DNA of 51,376 bases from the NCBI GenBank assembly GCA_017535315.1, contig JAFXUD010000006.1, forward strand, positions 1 through 51,376. The letters are read 5' to 3'. Each line of letters opens with the position of its first letter. The first letter of the stretch is position 1. The DNA is from Victivallales bacterium (GTDB lineage Bacteria; Verrucomicrobiota; Lentisphaeria; Oligosphaerales; Oligosphaeraceae). The position numbers and the translations under genes were made by a program. The notes under the pieces are model-generated. The model made no database searches and was not told where the DNA came from. It saw nothing but the letters and a program-made list of their open reading frames with translations. Shown here in pieces: positions 1 through 6,617 of this stretch.

Positions 1-363
1 GCTTCGCTCCACCCACGGCTATGCTCTTGCCGCCGCTTACGCGGCTCTTCTCTGTTGGTAAAGACCAATCGGCAACTAACTCAAGTATATAATTCCCCCC
101 CAAAAAAAGGGAATTATATACTTGAGTTTCCTGATGAAATATCCCTCACTGGTCGATAGCCAGGATGCGCCTTGCCGCTTCGCTGCGCTACGCGGCAAGG
201 CGCACGGGGACTGGGGGGTGGCATCTGACCGTGGGTTTCGCTTCGCCGCTGTCGCGGCTTCGCTCCACCCACGGCTATGCTCTTGCCGCCGCTTATGCGG
301 CTCTTCTTTGTTGGTAAAGTCCAATCGGCAACTAACTAAAGTATATAATTCCCCCCAAAAAAA
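1..363. repeat. Duplicated ~107-bp intergenic repeat with palindromic core
   Basis: Bases 1-107 recur at about 257-363 with only a few differences (offset 256). The second copy is preceded by CCGTGGGT (229-236) facing ACCCACGG (267-274), so the unit can fold into a long hairpin. A shorter relative of the same palindrome lies at 15962-16022. The short open frames across this stretch (76-388) have the low-complexity Arg/Cys/Ser translation typical of repeats and are not called as genes. Confidence 0.8.
78..128. repeat. Perfect 20-bp inverted repeat, 11-nt loop
   Basis: The arms 78-97 and 109-128 are exact reverse complements (AACTCAAGTATATAATTCCC against its complement) around a CCCC plus A7 loop. 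The second copy of the larger repeat (around 334-363) has the left arm but not the right one. A related half-arm, aattatacatttgag, occurs near 10882-10896. The arms contain a palindromic TATATA-like core, but no gene start suggests promoter use. It may be a small mobile or REP-like element. Confidence 0.75.
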
Positions 364-383
364 CGCGGCACTTGAGTGCCGCG
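357..383 (-). terminator. Rho-independent terminator of efpL
   Basis: Read on the minus strand, an 8-bp perfect GC-rich stem (CGCGGCAC / GTGCCGCG, 364-383, four-base loop) is followed at once by seven T (357-363). It lies 34 bases beyond the efpL stop, the expected place for transcript end. Confidence 0.85.
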
Positions 384-417
384 CATAGAACAGGCCAGTA
401 ACGGCCTTGCTACATCC

Positions 418-993
418 TTAGAAAGTCGTGCCGACGCGTCCGAGGAATTTACCTGTCTGGGTGTCGATTTTGACCGTTTCGCCGCTTTCCATGTATTCGG
501 GGACCTGGACAATCAGGCCTGTTTCGGTTTTGGCGGATTTGCCGCGGTTCGTGGCGCTCTGGCCCTTGATGGCAGGATCGCATTCGACCAGTTTCTGCTC
601 GACGACATCGGGGAGTTTGATGCCGACGACACGCTCTTCAAGAATAAGTGCCTGGATGCCTTCCATGTCCTCGATAAGGTAGTATTCGGCATCGCCGATG
701 ATGGATTTGTCCAGGCTGTACTGGTCGTAGTTTTCGAGGTCCATAAAGGTGAATGTGTCACCCTCCTTGTACATGAACTGGACTTCCGTCTGCCTGAAGT
801 CGGGTTCAGGGAAGCTGTCTTCACCTTTGCAGCTCAAATCGGTCTTGGTCTGGTCGATGAGATTTCTGCAGCGGATTTTGTAGATGGTTGCCGCGCCTCG
901 CGCCGATGGCGTGTGCTTTTCCACGTTTTCCACGATGTGCGGGGCGTTGTTGACAGTGATGATGGAACCAGTGTTAAATTGCTTTACTAGCAT
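418..993 (-). CDS. efpL: Elongation factor P-like protein, EfpL/YeiP subfamily
   Basis: The protein has 191 aa and the three-domain EF-P architecture: an N-terminal KOW-like domain, a central OB domain and a C-terminal OB domain ending in G-L-x-x-Q-V-P-E-Y. The loop that reaches the ribosomal peptidyl-transferase centre reads T28-P-S-A-R-G-A-A. This matches the T/S-P-T-A-R-G-A-A loop of E. coli YeiP (EfpL), with Arg32 at the tip, rather than the K-P-G-K-G loop of canonical EF-P. It therefore should not need lysyl modification. The family relieves ribosome stalling at polyproline and related motifs. The ATG at 993 is preceded by GAGAGAGAA; an in-frame ATG at 1047 gives an N-terminus without family similarity. 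It lies 102 bp downstream of pheT on the same strand and ends in a clear terminator. Gene name rests on loop similarity. Confidence 0.88.
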   Translation of the reverse strand: MLVKQFNTGSIITVNNAPHIVENVEKHTPSARGAATIYKIRCRNLIDQTKTDLSCKGEDSFPEPDFRQTEVQFMYKEGDTFTFMDLENYDQYSLDKSIIGDAEYYLIEDMEGIQALILEERVVGIKLPDVVEQKLVECDPAIKGQSATNRGKSAKTETGLIVQVPEYMESGETVKIDTQTGKFLGRVGTTF

Positions 994-1043
994 AAGTTCT
1001 CTCTCTTTTTTTGGGGGGGGAAGACCCAGCACTAAAGTACTGG

Positions 1044-1072
1044 GCACAGGACAGGTGGCACCTGTCCTGTGC
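1044..1072. repeat. 14-bp perfect palindrome between pheT and efpL
   Basis: GCACAGGACAGGTG and its complement flank a single central G, which allows a 13-bp stem with a 3-nt loop. A smaller hairpin (CCCAG..CTGGG, 1025-1044) adjoins it. There is no U-run on the efpL side, so it could be a processing or attenuating structure or a dispersed repeat. The string CGCACAGGACAG recurs near 33880 in the leader of the SPFH operon. Confidence 0.7.
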
Positions 1073-1095
1073 GCGGGGCTTCAGCCCTGCGGGGA

Positions 1096-3489
1096 TTACC
1101 TCAGCTCCACGCCAGGAATGGCGGCGAGGGCCTTGCGGATTTTCTCCTGGAGGGCGTTTCCCTCGTCATCGGTCATGGTGCGTTCGGGGTTGCGGAAGGT
1201 GATGTTGTAGGCGAGGCTGCGGCGGCCCTTGCCCAGGACCTTTTCGTCCTCGAAGATGTCGAAAAGCTGTATCTTCTCCAGATACTGGAGCTTGAGCCCT
1301 TGGATGAGGGCGACGATATCGCTGTGCTTCAGGTTGCTAGGTGCCACGAAGGAGACATCGCGCGAAGTACCTGGGAACTGCGGGATGGGCGTGTATTTGG
1401 AGGTGCCTTTGGACATCGCCATCAGTTTCTCCGTCTCCAGCAGGGCGATGAAAAGCGGGTAGCGGAGGCGCATGCCTTTCGTCAGGGCGGGTGCCGCCTC
1501 GCCGAAGGAGACGAGAACCTGTCCATTGACCTTCCAGGCTGCAGCCGCGCCTTTCTTGAAGGCGGGGGAGGCGATGGGCTCCCAGGCGACGTTCTTGTAG
1601 CCGCGGCGTGCCAGCCAGTCCTCCATAAGTCCCTTCATATCGTAGAAGTCGTAGGCGCGCGCGAGGTCTGCGCCGAAACGTCCTGGGTAGGGCCTGCCCG
1701 TCAGGGCGACGCCTGCCTGGGTGCGTTCGAGATATTTGCCGTTGTCGTTCTGGAAGACGCGACCCATTTCAAAGAGTCCGAGGTCGTGTTCGTTGCGGGC
1801 CACGTTGTGCGCGACAACCTCCAGCAAACCTGGCAGAATAGTGGGGCGCAGGTAGGCGGTGTCGATGCTGATGGGGTTATAGACCTTCAGGATGTTCTCC
1901 TCCGCCAGTTCCGTGCCAGCGAGGCACTGTGGAAGCGACCAGAGGCTGTAGTTGAAAATCTCGTCCAGTCCCAGGGCGAGGAAATCGGCGCGTGCCATCT
2001 CCTGCGGGATGAACTTGTCGTCCTTGAGGGTGCCGCCAAGACTGGCTTTGACGGGGGCTTCGGGGATGGTGTCCAGCCCGCACATCTGGGCGACCTCCTC
2101 GAAGAGGTCATGCTCCTCCTTGAGGTCAAAGCGCCATTCGGGGGTGCGGACAGTGATGGATTCTGCATCTTGTGAGAGGATGATCAGGCCGCGCCGTTTG
2201 AGGCAGTCGGTAATCTGCTCGTTGCTCAGGTTCAGTCCAAGGCGCGAGTTGCAGCGGGCGAACTTCATCGTGATGTCGTCGCACTGCCACTTTTTGCCGT
2301 AGCAGTCGATGATGCCCTTCCGCTGGGTGGCACCGCAGAGTTGACAGAGCAGGCTGGCCGCCCGCTCGCTGGCGAGTGCGGTCAGATAGGGGGAGACGCC
2401 ACGCTCATAGCGGTAGGAGCTGTCCGTGGCCTTGCCCAACGTGCGGGAGGAGATGCGGATGTTGGAGCGGTCGAAGGTGGCAGCCTCCAGCAGAACCGTG
2501 GTTGTGTCGTCGGTGATCATGCTGTTTTCACCGCCCATGATGCCAGCCAGGGCAACGCCGCGCTCGGCGTCGGCGATGAGCAGGTTGTCGTGGGAGAGGG
2601 TGAGCTTGGTTTCATCCAAGGTGGTGATGGTTTCGCCGTCAGCAGCTCTGCGGACGATGATTTTTGAGCCTGCCAGGGTACGCAGGTCGAAAGCATGGAG
2701 CGGGTTGCCGAATTCCAGCATCACGTAGTTGGTGATATCGACCACGTTGTTGATGGAACGCAGGCCGACCGCCTCCAGGTGGCGGACCATCCAGTCGGGG
2801 GAAGGACCGATTTTCACGTTGTCGAAGACACGTGCCATGTAGCGCGGGCAGAGCTCGCTGTCGCGCACCTCCACGGAGACGCTGTCATGGATGTCCTTGG
2901 TTTCGTCGATGGCTATTGGCATTTCGGGGAGGCGCAGTTCCGCACCCGAGACAGCGTGGATTTCACGTGCGATTCCAATGTGCGAAAGCCAGTCTGGACG
3001 GTTGGGGGTGACCTCCCAGTCAATGACGGAATCGGTCTTGACCATCGAGGTTAACGGCACGCCGAGCGGGGTGTCATCGGGCAGAATCATCAGGCCCGAG
3101 TGGTCTTCGCTCAGGCCCAGTTCCTTGGCAGAGCACATCATTCCGTTGGATTCGACGCCGCGCAGTTTCGCCTTTTTGATGGTGAAATCGCCGAATTTGG
3201 TGCCCAGCGTGGCCAGCGGGACAATCTTGTCCGCGTCGCAGTTGGGGGCGCCGCAGACAATCTGCAGCGGGTCGCCTGTGCCCGTCGTGACCTGGCAGAC
3301 ACTCAAATGGTCGGAGTTGGGGTGCGGCTCGCGGGAGAGGATTTTCGCAGTGACGACGCCGTCAGGGATGCTGCCTATGCTTTCAATGCCCTCGACTTCG
3401 AGCCCAGCGGCTGTCAGTCTGGATGCAAGTTCCCTTGGCTGCCAGGGAATGTCAATGTAATGGCTCAGCCAATCAACGGATGTTTTCAT
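1096..3489 (-). CDS. pheT: Phenylalanine--tRNA ligase beta subunit
   Basis: The 797-aa length is normal for bacterial PheT. Domains in order: N-terminal tRNA-binding OB fold (about 40-150, with the H-P-N-S-D-H-L motif), B3/B4 editing domain (about 210-380, with N-N-V-V-D-I-T-N-Y), B5 domain (about 400-475), catalytic-like core, and C-terminal FDX-ACB anticodon-binding domain (about 705-797, starting Q-F-P-G-T-S-R-D). It forms the alpha2-beta2 enzyme that charges tRNA-Phe. No pheS lies next to it; the upstream gene is a DUF6785 membrane protein, so the alpha subunit must be encoded outside the window. The ATG at 3489 directly abuts a heptamer repeat array, and no good promoter or Shine-Dalgarno is visible there. 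Confidence 0.97.
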   Translation of the reverse strand: MKTSVDWLSHYIDIPWQPRELASRLTAAGLEVEGIESIGSIPDGVVTAKILSREPHPNSDHLSVCQVTTGTGDPLQIVCGAPNCDADKIVPLATLGTKFGDFTIKKAKLRGVESNGMMCSAKELGLSEDHSGLMILPDDTPLGVPLTSMVKTDSVIDWEVTPNRPDWLSHIGIAREIHAVSGAELRLPEMPIAIDETKDIHDSVSVEVRDSELCPRYMARVFDNVKIGPSPDWMVRHLEAVGLRSINNVVDITNYVMLEFGNPLHAFDLRTLAGSKIIVRRAADGETITTLDETKLTLSHDNLLIADAERGVALAGIMGGENSMITDDTTTVLLEAATFDRSNIRISSRTLGKATDSSYRYERGVSPYLTALASERAASLLCQLCGATQRKGIIDCYGKKWQCDDITMKFARCNSRLGLNLSNEQITDCLKRRGLIILSQDAESITVRTPEWRFDLKEEHDLFEEVAQMCGLDTIPEAPVKASLGGTLKDDKFIPQEMARADFLALGLDEIFNYSLWSLPQCLAGTELAEENILKVYNPISIDTAYLRPTILPGLLEVVAHNVARNEHDLGLFEMGRVFQNDNGKYLERTQAGVALTGRPYPGRFGADLARAYDFYDMKGLMEDWLARRGYKNVAWEPIASPAFKKGAAAAWKVNGQVLVSFGEAAPALTKGMRLRYPLFIALLETEKLMAMSKGTSKYTPIPQFPGTSRDVSFVAPSNLKHSDIVALIQGLKLQYLEKIQLFDIFEDEKVLGKGRRSLAYNITFRNPERTMTDDEGNALQEKIRKALAAIPGVELR

Positions 3490-3490
3490 T

Positions 3491-3586
3491 AGTGGTTAGG
3501 GGTTAGTGGTTAGGGATTAGATTAGTGGTTAGTGATTAGTGATTAGTGGTTAGTGGTTAGTGGTTAGTGGTTAGTGGTCAGTGGTT
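3491..3586. repeat. AGTGGTT heptamer tandem array
   Basis: Ninety-six bases divide into thirteen heptamers with consensus AGTGGTT plus one 5-base remnant (agatt). Variants are aggggtt, agggatt, agtgatt and agtggtc. The array starts one base after the pheT start codon (minus strand), so it forms the immediate 5' leader of pheT. Four more units occur at 42341-42367. Its form resembles the heptanucleotide STRR repeats known from cyanobacteria. The rest of the gap, 3587-3656, holds only an imperfect GTCCTG/CAGGAC hairpin. Confidence 0.9.
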
Positions 3587-3656
3587 AGATTTGCTAGCTT
3601 CTTGCAACCACTCGGGGCAGCGTCCTGACTGCACGGTGCGTAGCAGCGCAGGACAA

Positions 3657-5744
3657 CTACCGTGGGAACCACCTGTAGGGCAGGGGCTTGTCGCCCGTGT
3701 TAATGTAGTAGATGAAACCGACTATCATGAAGATGACGGCGGAGAGCACTTCGCCAGCGATGACGCCGATCATCAACGGACGCATGTTCTTCGCCATCTT
3801 GATTCCGCCGAAGCGCAGGACGCATTTCTTAAGGAGCCAGCCGATGAGCATGGAGTGGGTAGTCATGCTCATCGGATAGGTGGCCCAGAGCAGGAACATC
3901 ACGGGATGGAGCGGCCATTTGGGAATGCGCAGGCGGAGGATACTGAAGAACCAGACTGCCACTATCCCGAATACAAAGGCACCCAGGAAGTTCTCCTTGG
4001 GCTGTATCATGCTGAAACGCTGCCACCAGGGAAGGGCGTTCGCATCCGCTAGAAGGCCCAGTGCCTTCAGGTTCATCACCTCGGTCAGCGCGGGACGGAA
4101 GGGCATGGTGGGAAGCCGCTGGTAGCCCCAGTTCATCGTGATGGGACCGCCGAACTCATAGACGGAGACCAGAATGGCAAATACCGCTATCACGCAGGCC
4201 ACAACGTACATGGAGATGGAGGCAACGCTGGCACCAGTCGTGTTGACCTTTGAGCGTTCGCAGAGCTTGAAGCCATTGGTCAGGAATGGCATGAAGCTCT
4301 GGCACTGGTCGATGCAGAGCATGACGCAGACAAAGCCGCAGGTGACAATCGCCTGGGGAGGAAAGGCATAGCTGCCAAGCCCTGCCACCAGAAGGCCGAA
4401 GATAGTCCAGCGCGGCTGGATGAAGAACAGCCCTGTCTCCGCGCTGATGCGAGAGACAACCACGAAGGAGAGGAGGGTGAGGGTGACGGTGATGATGGCG
4501 AAGGGCAGTTCAAGCCCGATGCGCCAGACCAGCCATATCATCACAAGATAGGTCACGATGAGGATGCGCATCGCCCAGGTTCCTGACGGCGGCGCGTCGG
4601 ATTTTGATGTCGGAAGCAGGGCCTTTCGCAGGAGGGAACCGTAGTAGTTTCTGCCAGTGTAGAGGAGGATGCAGAACATGGCGATGTAGGAGCCCGCACG
4701 CTGCCAGCCCTGCCATCCGCCAATCCAGTCGGTGCTCAAGTTCATGCCGATGGTCACCAGCGGGAGCGCGAAGAGCACCCAGCAGATTTGCGAAAGCCCC
4801 AGCGTCAGGGAGACCTCGGTGCTCAGGAAGAAGGCGAAGGCGATGACAAGCGGGAAGAAGGTGAAGCGCAAGAGTTCGCTGCCATACTGAACTCTGAAGA
4901 GTGACGGCCAGACCTTTGAGAAGGGGGCGAGGCTCCATTGGAGCGTCACAGGAATGTAGTAGTCTGGATACCAGACTACCAGTCCGTTGTTGATGCGGAT
5001 GACGAGAAGGATGATCAGCCCTGTCCAGAAGAGTCCGCTTTTGCAGATGCCTGGCAGCAGGTGACCCTCCCCACGTTCGATGAGCGCCGCATTGAAGGAG
5101 GCGATGGGGAAGCTGAGGAACTCATGTTCGGACCACTGCCTGAAGGTGATGAGTGCCAGGCAGACCGAGGCGAGGGCGCTCAGCAGGACCAGGGGCACCC
5201 AGGTCAACAGGGGGCGTTTCCACGCCTGCCAGGGAACACGGTGAACCGCCTGGGAGAAACGTTCGCCCATTGGAGGGTGTGTTTCAGTGGTTTTCGGAGC
5301 CCCGAAAATATAGGCGCTGACGGTTTCGTCGTAGTTCTGGTCATTGACATCGACGAGTGCGCACCGAGGCGCATAGTCCAAAAGGTTGTTTGGCTTCCAA
5401 CCCGCCGTGACCTTGTTCCAGTGGTAGGGCAGAATCATGGAATGGGTGAAATGCTCCAATAGCCCGCGCCCAGGGATGCTGCAGGAACCGCTCCAGAGGA
5501 GCACGATGAGGGCCAGTTCGCGGGATGACAGGGCGAGTTTGCGGTTGCAGAGACCCAGCAGAGGATTGACCAGCAGCACGAAAAGCACCAATATCCCTAC
5601 AACGATGATGGGGATGAGCTGGCCATTGGTGAAGCTCTCCAGCCCAAGCACCACATCGTTGATGTAGCCGAATGAGGCGATGAAGATGGCCCCGATGAAG
5701 CCGATGAGCAGGGCAATGATAGTCTTTATGCTGATTTTAGCCAT
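3657..5744 (-). CDS. DUF6785/DUF6784 family polytopic membrane protein
   Basis: The protein has 695 aa and roughly a dozen or more hydrophobic segments. The first (residues about 8-30) follows the basic start M-A-K-I-S-I-K-T. The pattern matches the PVC-type DUF6785 protein (conserved S-x-R-E-L-A-L-I, then long periplasmic and cytoplasmic loops) with a DUF6784 C-terminus (W-P-L-H-P-V near residue 610, then the L-K-K-C-V-L-R-F-G-G segment). The biochemical role is unknown; its size and topology suggest a transporter-like inner-membrane protein. Its start overlaps the stop of the upstream glycosyltransferase by 8 bp, so the two are translationally coupled and may act together on a surface glycan. 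I recognise the family from general pattern, not from a search. Confidence 0.75.
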   Translation of the reverse strand: MAKISIKTIIALLIGFIGAIFIASFGYINDVVLGLESFTNGQLIPIIVVGILVLFVLLVNPLLGLCNRKLALSSRELALIVLLWSGSCSIPGRGLLEHFTHSMILPYHWNKVTAGWKPNNLLDYAPRCALVDVNDQNYDETVSAYIFGAPKTTETHPPMGERFSQAVHRVPWQAWKRPLLTWVPLVLLSALASVCLALITFRQWSEHEFLSFPIASFNAALIERGEGHLLPGICKSGLFWTGLIILLVIRINNGLVVWYPDYYIPVTLQWSLAPFSKVWPSLFRVQYGSELLRFTFFPLVIAFAFFLSTEVSLTLGLSQICWVLFALPLVTIGMNLSTDWIGGWQGWQRAGSYIAMFCILLYTGRNYYGSLLRKALLPTSKSDAPPSGTWAMRILIVTYLVMIWLVWRIGLELPFAIITVTLTLLSFVVVSRISAETGLFFIQPRWTIFGLLVAGLGSYAFPPQAIVTCGFVCVMLCIDQCQSFMPFLTNGFKLCERSKVNTTGASVASISMYVVACVIAVFAILVSVYEFGGPITMNWGYQRLPTMPFRPALTEVMNLKALGLLADANALPWWQRFSMIQPKENFLGAFVFGIVAVWFFSILRLRIPKWPLHPVMFLLWATYPMSMTTHSMLIGWLLKKCVLRFGGIKMAKNMRPLMIGVIAGEVLSAVIFMIVGFIYYINTGDKPLPYRWFPR

Positions 5745-6609
5745 TTATGTCCAGTTCCAGTTCGGGTTCAAGTCCCAGTTCGCTGCGTTTCAGCCAACGA
5801 TATTCCTCTTGGGGCAGCGTATCGTCGATGGTCTTGAAAAGCTCATGGTATCTTTGTCGGAATTTCAGGGAATTGCGGGCGATGTTCATGGCGTATTCCT
5901 CCTTGCCGAAGGAGGCGGTCGTGATGCCCTCGAAATGGTACATCTCCACATTGGGGTCGTATGCCACCTCATAGCCCTTCAGGCGTGCACGGACGCATAA
6001 ATCCAGGTCTTCGTATTGGACGGGATGGAAGAGTTCGTCCAGCAGTCCGACACTGTCGCGAAGGTCGGTGCGCATCATCCAGCAGGCGCTGATAAGCGCC
6101 CAGCAGGGCCAGTATTCCTGATAGCGCGAATCAAACCTGTCCTGTCCGCGTCCCCTGAAGGCAATGCGTCCGAGGCGGCTGATGCCGACACCAGCGCACT
6201 GAATCTTATGCGGCTTGTAGGGATAAATCATTTTCGCGCCCAGAATGCCAAGTGTGGAAATGGCGTCAAAGCGTCGGATGAACATCTCCAGCCAGTTCGG
6301 GGTACAGACCACTGCGTCGTTGTCGATGAAGACCGTGTATTTGGAGGAGGCCTTGAGCCATGCCTCGTTGCGCGCTAGGGAGCATCCCTTGTTTTCGCTG
6401 TTGCGCCAGGTACGGAATTGGACGCCCGCCTGCGTGAAACGCGACCCATACTCCTGGATAAGAGCAGGCGTGTCGTCATCTGAGCAGTTATCGACAAGGA
6501 AGATTTCCCAGGGCAGGGTACTTGCGTTTAGGATTCCGTCCAGCGCGTATCGGGTAAACTGGGCGCCGTTGTGGGCAAGCATTACAATGCTGACATCACA
6601 GAAGCTCAT
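5737..6609 (-). CDS. Family 2 glycosyltransferase
   Basis: The protein has 290 aa and a GT-A fold. It opens with V-S-I-V-M-L-A-H-N (nucleotide-binding strand), then L-V-D-N-C-S-D-D-D-T, and has the metal-binding D-N-D in F-I-D-N-D-A-V near residue 95. A later segment, D-E-L-F-H-P-V-Q-Y-E-D-L-D-L-C-V-R, is the usual E-D-x-D acceptor and base region. It should transfer a sugar from a nucleotide-sugar donor; acceptor unknown. There is no membrane segment, so it is cytosolic or peripheral. The ATG at 6609 has AAAGG upstream and lies only 8 bases after the topA stop. An earlier in-frame ATG at 6747 lies inside topA and gives a non-homologous extension. It overlaps the DUF6785 gene by 8 bp. Confidence 0.88.
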   Translation of the reverse strand: MSFCDVSIVMLAHNGAQFTRYALDGILNASTLPWEIFLVDNCSDDDTPALIQEYGSRFTQAGVQFRTWRNSENKGCSLARNEAWLKASSKYTVFIDNDAVVCTPNWLEMFIRRFDAISTLGILGAKMIYPYKPHKIQCAGVGISRLGRIAFRGRGQDRFDSRYQEYWPCWALISACWMMRTDLRDSVGLLDELFHPVQYEDLDLCVRARLKGYEVAYDPNVEMYHFEGITTASFGKEEYAMNIARNSLKFRQRYHELFKTIDDTLPQEEYRWLKRSELGLEPELELDING

Positions 6610-6617
6610 GATTGCCT

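Noticed and set aside
1069-2175. Long open frame antisense to pheT (368 aa)
   Set aside because: It is a shadow of the conserved pheT frame, with no recognisable domain or ribosome site.
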